From the NCBI GenBank assembly GCA_934658705.1, contig CAKUHP010000027.1, forward strand, positions 1-16,714: a stretch of 16,714 nucleotides of DNA. The letters are read 5' to 3'. This document shows, piece after piece, positions 1-6,450 of this stretch. The notes under the pieces are model-generated. The model ran no database searches. It was given only the letters and a program-made list of their open reading frames with translations, and was not told the DNA's origin. The stretch is from an uncultured Collinsella sp. Its GTDB lineage: Bacteria; Actinomycetota; Coriobacteriia; Coriobacteriales; Coriobacteriaceae. How positions within the stretch are numbered: position 1 is the first letter of the stretch; the number at the start of each line of letters is the position of its first letter. A program made the position numbers and the translations under genes.

Positions 1-1049
1 TAGTCGTCGGCCGTCTCCTTCACGCGCATGACCACGGTGCGCTTGCGGCTGGGCTCCCAGTGGCGGGTCTCCTGATAAATGATGCCGCCCTCCTCGAGCA
101 CCTCGGCCTGACGGCAGATCTCGTAGGCAAGGCCGTCGTGCAGGCTCTTAAACGAGTTGAGGTTCTTGAGCTCGGTCTTGGTACCCAGCTTGGTCTCGCC
201 GCGGCGACGCAGCGACACGTTGCCGTCGCAACGCATGGAGCCCTTCTCCATGGAGCAATCGGAAATGCCCAGCGTCACAAAAATGCGACGGAGCTTTTCC
301 ATAAACAGGCGCGCCTCCTCGGGCGTGCGCAGGTCGGGCTCGGTGACAAGCTCGATCAGCGGCGTGCCGCAGCGGTTGTAGTCGACGAGCGACTCGGCCG
401 CGGCGGTAATGCGGCCCTCGGCGCCGCCCACGTGCACCATCTTGGCGGCGTCCTCCTCCATGTGGATGCGCAGAATGCGGATGGGCACCGTGTAGGAACC
501 GTCCTCGCGGCGCTCGGGCATCTGCAGGTTGGACGCATCGTAGCTGGCCAGGTGACCGGCGCGCTGGTTACCCTCGCGCATGGTCGACGTCATGGACGTG
601 GACAGGCCCTCGGCGTTGGCCGAAGCGCTTGCCAGACTCTGGGCCTCGGCCTCGCCAAACGCGCAGTCGGGACGCTCGGCGGCACCGCGGCCGGTCACGT
701 CCAGGTCCAGGTGACCGTACATGGCAAAGGCGACCGGACCCTGCGTGGTCTGGAAGTTCTTGGCCATGTCGGGATAGAAATAGTGCTTGCGGTAGAACAT
801 CGAGTGGCGCTGGATCTCGCAGTTGGTGGCGAGACCGGCCTTGACGATGCTCTCGATGGCGCGCTTGTTGGGCACCGGCAGGGCGCCGGGCAGGCCCAGG
901 CACACCGGGCACACGTTGGCGTTGGGCTCGTCATCGTGGCTGAGCTTGCAGTTGCAGAACATCTTGGTGTCGAGTGCGGTGAGCTCAGTGTGGATCTCCA
1001 GGCCGATCACGGCCTCCCAATCCTGCAGGACCTCGGAAAGCTCCTTCAT
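1..1049 (-). CDS. gatB: Aspartyl/glutamyl-tRNA(Asn/Gln) amidotransferase subunit B (N-terminal 349 codons, runs off the left edge)
   Basis: GatB is the tRNA-binding and kinase subunit of the GatCAB amidotransferase. It activates Glu or Asp mischarged on tRNA(Gln) or tRNA(Asn) so that ammonia from GatA can amidate it. The translation opens MKELSEVLQDWEAVIGLEIH and has the family zinc site (FCNC near residues 31-34, then CPVCLGLPGALP), YFYPDMAKNFQ, HMEEDAAK, LVDYNRCGTPLIE and SMRCDGNVSLR. The start ATG at 1049 shares its A with the gatA stop (TAATG), so translation is coupled. About 95 residues separate the KNFQ motif from HMEED, against about 30 in typical GatB as I remember the family. The extra segment is in frame and lies in the cradle (kinase) domain. 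The C-terminal helical and tail domains are outside the window. The identity is very secure. Confidence 0.97.
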   Translation of the reverse strand, partial: MKELSEVLQDWEAVIGLEIHTELTALDTKMFCNCKLSHDDEPNANVCPVCLGLPGALPVPNKRAIESIVKAGLATNCEIQRHSMFYRKHYFYPDMAKNFQTTQGPVAFAMYGHLDLDVTGRGAAERPDCAFGEAEAQSLASASANAEGLSTSMTSTMREGNQRAGHLASYDASNLQMPERREDGSYTVPIRILRIHMEEDAAKMVHVGGAEGRITAAAESLVDYNRCGTPLIELVTEPDLRTPEEARLFMEKLRRIFVTLGISDCSMEKGSMRCDGNVSLRRRGETKLGTKTELKNLNSFKSLHDGLAYEICRQAEVLEEGGIIYQETRHWEPSRKRTVVMRVKETADD

Positions 1050-2563
1050 TACAGCTCGCCTCCCTTCCCGGCAAAATCGGGCGCGACGGAAAGCGCGGGC
1101 GCACCCGTGGCGACATCGGCAAAGCCGCGCTCCAGGGCGCGGGCAAACGTGAGCAGCTGACGGTCCTTAAAGGCAGGTCCCACCAACTGGGCAGAGACGG
1201 GCAGCTTGCTGTCCTCGCCCAGGCCCAGCGGCACCGAGATGCCGCCGTTGCCGCAAATGTTGAGCGAAATGGTGTACAGGTCCGAGAGATACATCTGCGT
1301 GGGATCGCTGATCTCGCCAAACTTAAAGGCCGTGCGCGGCGAGGCGGGCATCAGGATCGTGTCCACCTTGGCATACGCGGCGTCGTAGTCCTGCGTGATG
1401 AGCGTGCGGGCCTTCTGCGCGGCGTAGTAGTACTTGTCGTACACGCCCGAGCTCAGCAGGTAGGCGCCGAGCATCTGACGGCGCTTGGCCTCGGCGCCAA
1501 AGCCGTGGGCACGCGACAGCGAGCTCTGGTCTGACAGGTTGGCGCAGCCCTCCTCCTGGTAGCCGTAGCGAATGCCGTCGAAGCGGGCCAGGTTGGAGAA
1601 CGCCTCGGCCGGGCCGATGACGTAGTAGGCGGCGATGGCGGCGTCCAGGTGCGGCAGGTCGACCTCGACCAGCTCGGCACCCTGGTTCTGCAGCTCCTGG
1701 GCGGCGCGCTGAACAGCGGCCTTGACCTCGGGCGTCAGGCCCTCGGCCTCCATAAACGCGGGGATGATGCCCACGCGCTTGCCCTCGATGCTGTCGTTGA
1801 GGTGCTCGGTAAAGTCGACGGCACAGTCCTGGCTAGTGCAGTCGTACGGATCGTGGCCCGCGCCGGTGAGTGCGTTCATGGCCAGCGCGACGTCCTCGAC
1901 CGTGCGGCCGAAGGGACCAACCTGGTCGAGCGACGAGCCAAAGGCCACCACGCCGTAACGGCTCACGGCGCCATACGTGGGCTTAAAGCCCACCACGCCG
2001 CACAGCGACGCCGGCTGGCGAATGGAGCCGCCGGTGTCCGAACCCAGCGAGAGCGCGACCTCGCCCGCGGCGACGGCGGCAGCGGAGCCGCCTGAGGAGC
2101 CGCCGGGCACGCGCTCGGTATCCCAGGGGTTGTTGGTACGGTGGAAGGCCGAGCTCTCGGTAGAGCTACCAAAGGCGAACTCGTCCATGTTGGCCTTGCC
2201 CATGGGCAGGCAGCCGGCGTCGAGCATGCGCTGGACGCAGGTGGCGGTGTAGACGCTCTGGTAGTTCTCGAGCATGCGGGAAGCGCAGGTGGTGCGCGTG
2301 CCCACGAGGTTCATGTTGTCCTTGATGGCCAGCGGCACGCCCGCGAGCGGGGGCAGCGGCTTTCCGGCGGCACGGTCGGCATCCACGCGCGCGGCGGCCT
2401 CGAGCGCAAGCTCGGGCGACACCTGCAGGAATGCCTGGACCCCGCCCTCGCGCGCCTCGATGGCGGCAAGGGAGGCCTGGGCCACCTCGGTAGCGGTAAA
2501 GTCGCCGGCGGCAACGCCCGCGGCGATCTGGGCGGCGGTAAAAGAATCGAAGCTCTGAGCCAT
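1049..2563 (-). CDS. gatA: Aspartyl/glutamyl-tRNA(Asn/Gln) amidotransferase subunit A
   Basis: GatA is the amidase-signature subunit that hydrolyses glutamine (or asparagine) and channels ammonia to GatB. The product has 504 residues, close to the usual 480-500. The catalytic Lys-Ser-Ser triad is visible: K81 in PLAIKDNMN, S156 in the GGSSGGS loop and nucleophile S180 in SDTGGSIRQPA. The usual amidase-signature surroundings are intact, for example MGKANMDEFAFGSS and YGAVSRYGVVAFGSSLDQVGP. The start ATG at 2563 overlaps the gatC TAA by one base, and its own TAA overlaps the gatB ATG by one base, so the three subunits are translationally chained in the order C-A-B. No frameshift or missing catalytic residue was seen. 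Confidence 0.98.
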   Translation of the reverse strand: MAQSFDSFTAAQIAAGVAAGDFTATEVAQASLAAIEAREGGVQAFLQVSPELALEAAARVDADRAAGKPLPPLAGVPLAIKDNMNLVGTRTTCASRMLENYQSVYTATCVQRMLDAGCLPMGKANMDEFAFGSSTESSAFHRTNNPWDTERVPGGSSGGSAAAVAAGEVALSLGSDTGGSIRQPASLCGVVGFKPTYGAVSRYGVVAFGSSLDQVGPFGRTVEDVALAMNALTGAGHDPYDCTSQDCAVDFTEHLNDSIEGKRVGIIPAFMEAEGLTPEVKAAVQRAAQELQNQGAELVEVDLPHLDAAIAAYYVIGPAEAFSNLARFDGIRYGYQEEGCANLSDQSSLSRAHGFGAEAKRRQMLGAYLLSSGVYDKYYYAAQKARTLITQDYDAAYAKVDTILMPASPRTAFKFGEISDPTQMYLSDLYTISLNICGNGGISVPLGLGEDSKLPVSAQLVGPAFKDRQLLTFARALERGFADVATGAPALSVAPDFAGKGGEL

Positions 2564-2874
2564 TACTCGCTCTCCCCCTCTCCCAAAATGGACGGCACGC
2601 GGAAGTAGCGGTCACGCGCGCTGCCGGCGTTCTCCAGCGCAACGTCGAGCGTCAGATCGCGCTCGGGCTCGCGCAGGTCGTCACCCATCACGTTGGACAG
2701 GCTTCCGATGGGATGGAACGTGGGCTCCAGGTCGGGCAAGTCATATTGCAAGACGGGCTCGAGCATCTGGACGGCGTCGTTCATGTACGACGTCATCCGG
2801 GTGAGCTCGTCATCGGTCAGTGCGATCTTTGCGTACTCGGCGATGCCGCGCACGTCTTTCTCGCTGAGTGCCAT
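2563..2874 (-). CDS. gatC: Aspartyl/glutamyl-tRNA(Asn/Gln) amidotransferase subunit C
   Basis: GatC is the small subunit that wraps around GatA and stabilises the GatA-GatB interface. The 103-residue product begins MALSEKDVRGIAEYAKIALT and contains the family pattern of an N-terminal helical hairpin (DDELTRMTSYMNDAVQMLEPV), then LEPTFHP and a LREP linker, ending in FRVPSIL. An ATG six codons further upstream (2892) is in frame. I prefer 2874 because a strong GGAAGGGAG ribosome site sits just ahead of it, while the upstream ATG has none and would place that site inside the gene. The length is normal for GatC. The stop overlaps the gatA start by one base (TAATG). It is the first gene of the gatCAB operon. 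Confidence 0.95.
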   Translation of the reverse strand: MALSEKDVRGIAEYAKIALTDDELTRMTSYMNDAVQMLEPVLQYDLPDLEPTFHPIGSLSNVMGDDLREPERDLTLDVALENAGSARDRYFRVPSILGEGESE

Positions 2875-2909
2875 AGGCGCTCCCTTCCGCATAACAGTTA
2901 AACCGCTCT

Positions 2910-2938
2910 AGTATACAGGGCAACGCCGGCTTGGAGCA
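2910..2938 (-). promoter_or_regulatory. Candidate promoter for gatCAB
   Basis: Reading the minus strand, a TATACT -10 element lies at 2915-2910. About 17 bases upstream is TGCTCC (2938-2933), a poor match to the -35 consensus. The transcript would start near 2903 and have a leader of about 30 bases before the gatC start. The -10 is convincing; the -35 is not. Confidence 0.4.
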
Positions 2939-2998
2939 GGCGCTTTACCCAAATGCAGCGAAAACGTAACGAGGACGGCGGGTTGGCAGGGGACGGTT

Positions 2999-3023
2999 CG
3001 ACGGTTCTGCATCGAAACCGTCG
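2999..3023. repeat. Small hairpin beside the IR-A repeat
   Basis: Perfect 8-base arms cgacggtt (2999-3006) and aaccgtcg (3016-3023) enclose a 9-base loop. The hairpin stands 12 bases from the larger inverted repeat at 3036-3100. The two share the sequence aaaccgtc, so this may be a third module of the same repeat cluster. No T-run follows on either strand, which argues against an intrinsic terminator. Confidence 0.6.
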
Positions 3024-3035
3024 CGCCCACAACCA

Positions 3036-3100
3036 AAACCGTCCCAACATTCGACGTTTTTCGGCAAAATCGCGATTTTCATCGAATGTTGGGACGGTTT
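3036..3100. repeat. IR-A element, copy 1 (long inverted repeat)
   Basis: Perfect 19-base arms, aaaccgtcccaacattcga (3036-3054) and its reverse complement (3082-3100), enclose a 27-base centre. The centre contains the perfect palindrome aaaatcgcgatttt (3066-3079). A second copy at 14903-14964 is almost identical over 62 bases, with paired changes in the arms. It lies downstream of the sortase gene, beyond the IR-B hairpin. It has the size and position of a REP-like or MITE-like intergenic repeat that may also act as an mRNA 3'-end structure; this function is inferred. Confidence 0.85.
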
Positions 3101-3110
3101 GGAAGCCCCG

Positions 3111-3145
3111 ACCACCACAAAAGTGCCTGTCCCCATTGTGGTGGT
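3111..3145. repeat. IR-B element, copy 1 (GTGCCTGTCCCC hairpin)
   Basis: Perfect 10-base arms accaccacaa (3111-3120) and ttgtggtggt (3136-3145) flank a 15-base loop containing gtgcctgtcccc. It begins 12 bases after the sortase stop codon when read on the minus strand. Related copies occur at 13875-13906, 14834-14868 and 16406-16434. Confidence 0.85.
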
Positions 3146-3157
3146 TCCGAACAATGG

Positions 3158-4096
3158 CTATACCGAGGCCTTGGCCTTGCGGCGCTTGCGAATCGCGTGG
3201 ATCACAATGTCCAGCAGCAACAGCAGGATGGCCACGACCACGATGAGCACGGCGAACTCGCGCTTGCCCCAGTGGCGGCCGGCGAGCGACTTTTGCTTGT
3301 CGACGTCCTTCTTGTTGTACTTGGTGCGCACGCAATGCACCAGCAGGCGGTGGTCGTTCACGCCGTAGGGCGTGCAGGTGACGAGCGTTACCTTATCGGC
3401 GCCGGGTTCGATGGTCAGCGACTCCATCTCCTCGGGCAGCACGACCTCGGAGTCCACCATCTTGTAGGCGAGCGTCTTGTTCATGGTGTGCAGCAGCACC
3501 AGGTCGCCGGGCTCCAGCGAGTGGATGTCGTCGAACATGCTCAGGTTGCGCATGCCCGAGTGCGCGGTGAGCACGCAATGCGTCGAGGTGCCGCCCACCG
3601 GCAGACTCGTGCCCTCCAGGTGGCCGACGCCCGCCATAAGGACTTCCTCGCTCGTACCGTGGTAGATAGGCATGCTCACGTCGATGGAGGGGATCTCGAC
3701 CCAGCTCATCATAGGGTCGCGGTCAAAGATAAGCTGCTGGTCGTAGGGTTCGATCTGGTCGGCGGGAAGCTCGGTGGCCTCGCCGGCAAGCTGCTCGTTA
3801 AAGGAGCGCGCCTGCAACAGGATGCGCTCGCGCTCCTCTTCGGAAAGCGCGTCCACGGTGCTGGACACGGTGCTAATCTGGTTGAACACGCCCGAGGCCT
3901 CGAGCCGGTCCAAGATCCACGGCCAGGTCATAAGGCCCACGCCAATAAGGATGATGACGATGGTGATGAGCCGGTCGGCCCAGCGCGGCAGTCGCTTGCG
4001 ACGACGCTTGGGCTTTGGTTGAGGTTTGGGCTGGGGGCTTGAGCCACCGTTATCCACGGCATTGTTGCTCTTCATATGTTTGGCGCCCTGCACCAT
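3158..4096 (-). CDS. Class C (pilus-polymerising) sortase
   Basis: A membrane transpeptidase that joins LPXTG pilins by forming an isopeptide bond between a sorting-signal threonine and a lysine of the next subunit. The 312-residue product has a basic proline/lysine-rich cytoplasmic tail (about 20-40), a first membrane segment (about 42-62), the sortase barrel, and a second C-terminal membrane segment (about 281-300) followed by RKRRKAK. That C-terminal anchor is typical of class C. Catalytic residues are H179 (VLTAHSGM), C241 (TLVTCTPYGVNDHR) and R250. The class C hallmarks PIYHGTSE, GVGHLEGTSLPVGG and LPEEME are present, and DRDP (near 125-128) may be the lid aspartate-proline. The start ATG at 4096 has AAAGGAG about 9 bases upstream. 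Its substrates are probably the three pilins at 6451-13414, although an AbiE-like pair lies between. Confidence 0.95.
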   Translation of the reverse strand: MVQGAKHMKSNNAVDNGGSSPQPKPQPKPKRRRKRLPRWADRLITIVIILIGVGLMTWPWILDRLEASGVFNQISTVSSTVDALSEEERERILLQARSFNEQLAGEATELPADQIEPYDQQLIFDRDPMMSWVEIPSIDVSMPIYHGTSEEVLMAGVGHLEGTSLPVGGTSTHCVLTAHSGMRNLSMFDDIHSLEPGDLVLLHTMNKTLAYKMVDSEVVLPEEMESLTIEPGADKVTLVTCTPYGVNDHRLLVHCVRTKYNKKDVDKQKSLAGRHWGKREFAVLIVVVAILLLLLDIVIHAIRKRRKAKASV

Positions 4097-4134
4097 CGCC
4101 GGTCACTCCTTTACAGCTCATGTTGTCTAAACAA

Positions 4135-4140
4135 ATAATA
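4135..4140 (-). promoter_or_regulatory. Possible -10 element for the sortase gene
   Basis: TATTAT on the minus strand (4140-4135) lies about 40 bases ahead of the sortase start. It would give a leader of about 30 bases that includes the AAAGGAG ribosome site. No good -35 is seen at the right spacing, so this is weak. If it is false, the sortase would be read through from the AbiE-like pair, which ends 119 bases upstream without an obvious intrinsic terminator. Confidence 0.3.
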
Positions 4141-4185
4141 GCCGATTCGCGAGCCCCGAGCGCCACCACTCGGACAATGGAGTCG

Positions 4186-4204
4186 GCTGCGCTACCCGCG
4201 CAGC
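4186..4204. other. Short hairpin between the AbiE-like pair and the sortase
   Basis: Arms gctgcg (4186-4191) and cgcagc (4199-4204) with a 7-base loop, 12 bases past the toxin-like gene stop on the minus strand. No T-run follows, so at best it is a weak terminator or an mRNA 3' structure. Confidence 0.3.
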
Positions 4205-4215
4205 GTAACCCTCGC

Positions 4216-4989
4216 TCAACCAATCAGGCCATATGTTGCTTTCATCGTCTCGAGTAGCTGTGTCGTCGTTACGCCCGCAACCCCGATCTGCTTCAGATTG
4301 ATGTCATTTGCCTCACAGTCTTTAACAAACGCAAGCATATCGTCCTTGAGCTCATCGACTAGGTTGACGCCCGCCGACTCGCCAAGCAGCTGAGCAAGCC
4401 TCAGCGCATCGCGTTTATGCTTTTTGACCTTCCTCGAGTCAACGTTCTCCCCAGCTTCCCTTCTAGCTTTTAGGTCGAGATACGCCTTCGCTTTGAACGG
4501 GACGATGAATTCCGTATCCAGGACCGAAACACCGTCTACGGTCCGAATTCCCTGAAGAAACAAGCTGTAGTAAGCATCGTCCAACAAAATAGCCGAAAGA
4601 CTGCTTATGTTTTCATCAACGTGAATTGGCGTCACATCAACTCCCTCACGACCCTTTAGAAAGTCGGGGCACTTCGCGAAGAGCTCGATCATATGGGGAT
4701 AACCCGGCCTCTTTGGTTCCGTAAACCGATAAAAACACGAGGCTTCGCTTTCACCCCAGCCGCAGCGGTAGCCGCCATCACGCACCAAGGTCCATATGGC
4801 TTCGGCCGTCTGAGGCAACCGGTCATCGGCGACAATGACCACATCAAAATCGTGGGTCGCCCTAAACGAAAGTCCCGCCTCCGCGAGCAAAATGTCGCAT
4901 GCTGTGCCGCCGATAAGGGCATACGACCCTTCAGCTTCCTGCATATGCTGCCGAAATACCTGGAGACCTTCTACAGCGCTTCCTGCCAT
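4216..4989 (-). CDS. AbiEii-like nucleotidyltransferase (toxin component)
   Basis: The 257-residue product resembles the nucleotidyltransferase toxins of AbiE-type (type IV) toxin-antitoxin and abortive-infection systems. Family members transfer nucleotides to RNA targets and arrest growth; the target here is unknown. The NTase signature is visible as LIGGTACDILL (G27, G28) followed by RATHDFDVV, with the metal-binding pair D47 and D49. A later region FIVPFKAKAYLDL plus KKHKRDALRLAQLL (about 161-202) matches the lysine/aspartate motif that follows in this superfamily. Start ATG 4989 has AAGGAA seven bases upstream and lies inside the end of the preceding gene (19-base overlap), so expression is coupled antitoxin first. 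The sequence is less GC-rich than the gat genes. A defence or stabilising role is inferred; the enzyme fold is well supported. Confidence 0.8.
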   Translation of the reverse strand: MAGSAVEGLQVFRQHMQEAEGSYALIGGTACDILLAEAGLSFRATHDFDVVIVADDRLPQTAEAIWTLVRDGGYRCGWGESEASCFYRFTEPKRPGYPHMIELFAKCPDFLKGREGVDVTPIHVDENISSLSAILLDDAYYSLFLQGIRTVDGVSVLDTEFIVPFKAKAYLDLKARREAGENVDSRKVKKHKRDALRLAQLLGESAGVNLVDELKDDMLAFVKDCEANDINLKQIGVAGVTTTQLLETMKATYGLIG

Positions 4990-5939
4990 GGATATTCCTT
5001 TCCAAACATGTGATCGAGTTCGAGCTGGATTCGCTCATCGTCGATTGCCGCCAAAGATAGCGCAAGTGAAATGTCGTCGATACGGGAGGAGTCGGCAAAC
5101 ACGGGCGCATGGCGCCACACTTGGATCATCGCCGTTTCGTTATCCGGCAGTTCCCCGTCTGCGACTTCAAGGTCACGCAGCTCACGCCATGCACTTCTTA
5201 AGACGGCCTTTTGCTCCATGCTCGGCGCAGCGAGCACCGAACGCGCAGCGAGCGCCGTCTCCCCAGCGTCAGCGAGGCAGTCGATCTGCGGCGCCCTCCT
5301 TGCAAAAATAACCTTCGAGACAGGCGAGGAGAACTCTGCCATGTGCTCACTGAGCAGAAGATCCACGGCCACGGGTAACACAATGACACGCCGTTCGCGC
5401 CGCTCGCGCCTTGCGAGCCCCCTGTCTACAAGCTCGGTTATGGCCTCGCTCGCACGGCTTGCCGAAATCCCGAGCGCACGACAAAGGTCATCGGGATGAT
5501 ATGACTCCTGACCTGCTCCCCAGATTGCGGCAGCCTGCGCGTTGGGTGACATCTTGGTCGCGCGATTATGAAACCGGGCACCGCCTCTCTCCGTATAGGC
5601 AGCGCCCATAAATGGAAGAAAAGCCTGTCTACCGGGGCAAACAAAGGGAATCCCTTGCGCGACCAATGCCTTGCGCTGGCGCGCATCGGCGTCAGGGAAC
5701 GAAATGACAACAGGAGCCTCCGAACGCAAGGTTAGCTGGCTATAGACCCTTTTGGCCTCGGGAAGCCCGACGCCAGTAGGCAAACTTGCAAGCAAAAAAG
5801 AAAAACCATTTGCGTCAACGGCGCGGACCTCAATCGACCGCAGATGCAGCGGCAAGTGTGCGGATCCAGGCCAAGTTTTAGCCTTGGCGGAGAGGCCCAG
5901 TGCTTCTTGTAAGTAGGTAAGCGCTTCGTTCATTTCCAT
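4971..5939 (-). CDS. AbiEi-like antitoxin / winged-helix regulator
   Basis: A 322-residue cytoplasmic protein. Residues 1-115 form an N-terminal domain (LPLHLRSIEVRA, PVVISFPDADARQRKALVAQGIPFVCPGRQAFLPFMG). I recognise this domain from MarR/AbiEi-type proteins encoded next to AbiEii nucleotidyltransferases. Residues about 131-188 look like a winged helix-turn-helix (SPNAQAAAIW, then GISASRASEAITELVDRGL). The rest is a helical C-terminal domain of unknown role. AbiEi-type partners are transcription repressors that neutralise the toxin and bind inverted repeats in their own promoter. An inverted repeat does overlap this gene's likely promoter (5953-5970). Start 5939 or the ATG two codons later (5933) are both possible; neither has a strong ribosome site. 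It overlaps the toxin-like gene by 19 bases. Function is by family and context, not by close identity. Confidence 0.72.
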   Translation of the reverse strand: MEMNEALTYLQEALGLSAKAKTWPGSAHLPLHLRSIEVRAVDANGFSFLLASLPTGVGLPEAKRVYSQLTLRSEAPVVISFPDADARQRKALVAQGIPFVCPGRQAFLPFMGAAYTERGGARFHNRATKMSPNAQAAAIWGAGQESYHPDDLCRALGISASRASEAITELVDRGLARRERRERRVIVLPVAVDLLLSEHMAEFSSPVSKVIFARRAPQIDCLADAGETALAARSVLAAPSMEQKAVLRSAWRELRDLEVADGELPDNETAMIQVWRHAPVFADSSRIDDISLALSLAAIDDERIQLELDHMFGKEYPWQEAL

Positions 5940-5952
5940 CTTTTTCGCTTAG

Positions 5953-5998
5953 TTCCAGTTGATATTGGAATTATACATAATTTTCGGAAATGATGTGA
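5953..5998 (-). promoter_or_regulatory. Candidate AbiE-pair promoter with operator-like repeat
   Basis: On the minus strand a perfect TATAAT lies at 5975-5970, with a weak -35 (TCACAT, 5998-5993) 17 bases upstream. Immediately downstream is the imperfect inverted repeat TTCCAGTTGATATTGGAA (5953-5970), with TTCCA/TGGAA arms at the expected start point, about 15-25 bases ahead of the antitoxin-like ATG. A repressor bound there would block initiation, as known for AbiEi autoregulation. The operator role is inferred. Confidence 0.5.
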
Positions 5999-6038
5999 TT
6001 TCTATCAGGTATGGGCCCGTATTTGAGTTTTCAAAATG

Positions 6039-6070
6039 TCCCGAATCGGCGGGGCGATTCGGGATACAAT
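6039..6070 (+). promoter_or_regulatory. Perfect 10-base inverted repeat abutting a TACAAT -10 element
   Basis: Arms tcccgaatcg (6039-6048) and cgattcggga (6055-6064) enclose a 6-base loop and run directly into tacaat (6065-6070). No -35 consensus is seen at 16-18 bases, because the repeat occupies that place. It could be an operator for a plus-strand promoter. Alternatively, read on the minus strand, it is a hairpin followed by a short T-rich stretch (cattttg), i.e. a weak terminator. Confidence 0.45.
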
Positions 6071-6075
6071 AGCTA

Positions 6076-6175
6076 CTGGAAACGACGCATCCCGCGTAAA
6101 TGATCGAAAGCGCGGGCGACCAGTTTCCGACGTTGTTAAATGCCCGGGCCTCTAACCCCGGGCATTCTTATTTGC
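6076..6175 (+). ncRNA. Candidate structured small RNA
   Basis: Starting just after the TACAAT element, the sequence folds as an outer stem ggaaac (6078-6083) with gtttcc (6123-6128). This encloses an inner stem cccgcg (6091-6096) with cgcggg (6111-6116) and a 14-base purine-rich loop. Downstream is a perfect 10-base hairpin aatgcccggg (6139-6148) with cccgggcatt (6157-6166), then cttattt, which reads like an intrinsic terminator. I cannot assign it to a known RNA family, and it is not a tRNA. The strand is inferred from the promoter-like and terminator-like ends. Confidence 0.4.
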
Positions 6176-6310
6176 GCTTATTGCGGCGCAAATGCCTTCT
6201 ACCGTCCGCACCGCGCGTGCGCCTACGGACCTTAAACCGAACCTCATACGAGTCAAAAAACGCGATGACGGATAAGTCCGCACCGGACGGTGGAGGCTGC
6301 CTGTGTTGTC

Positions 6311-6351
6311 CAAAAAGAACGGGGCAAACTCCAGCGCGGAGTCTGCCCCGA
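6311..6351 (-). terminator. Rho-independent terminator of the pilus operon
   Basis: Arms ggggcaaactcc (6321-6332) and ggagtctgcccc (6338-6349) form a 12-base stem with a single mismatch and a 5-base loop. On the minus strand the stem is followed directly by gttcttttt. It lies about 100 bases past the major pilin stop, so the three pilin genes form a closed transcription unit separate from the sortase. On the plus strand no T-run follows. Confidence 0.85.
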
Positions 6352-6450
6352 AAAGAGAATGGCAAAGCAAGAACGTCAATGGACGAGAAAAGTGTCCGCA
6401 AGTCTCATGGCCATCACATCCCACCTGCCAAAGGGATGGGTGAGCGAGCG

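Larger units (their letters stand above)
5940..6450. other. 511-base gene-free stretch between the AbiE-like pair and the major pilin
   Basis: From low to high coordinates it holds the AbiE-pair promoter/operator, a perfect inverted repeat with a plus-strand TACAAT (6039-6070), a structured plus-strand RNA candidate (6076-6175), a further hairpin with arms tttgcgc/gcgcaaa (6171-6192), GC-rich inverted repeats around gtccgcacc (6204-6212 and 6276-6284), and the pilus-operon terminator (6311-6351). I see no convincing protein gene. Confidence 0.7.

Noticed and set aside
60..1160. Long open frame on the plus strand across gatB
   Set aside because: It is antisense to a highly conserved gatB. The translation is Ala/Gly/Leu/His-rich with no recognisable domain, as expected for a shadow frame in GC-rich DNA.
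3086..4042. 318-residue plus-strand frame over the sortase
   Set aside because: The minus strand encodes a complete class C sortase with all catalytic residues. The plus frame also begins inside an intergenic repeat.
6078..6166. tRNA or SRP RNA in the gap near the toxin-antitoxin pair
   Set aside because: There is no 7-base acceptor stem with matching T and D arms, and no SRP helix 8 signature. Only the generic stem-loops could be supported.
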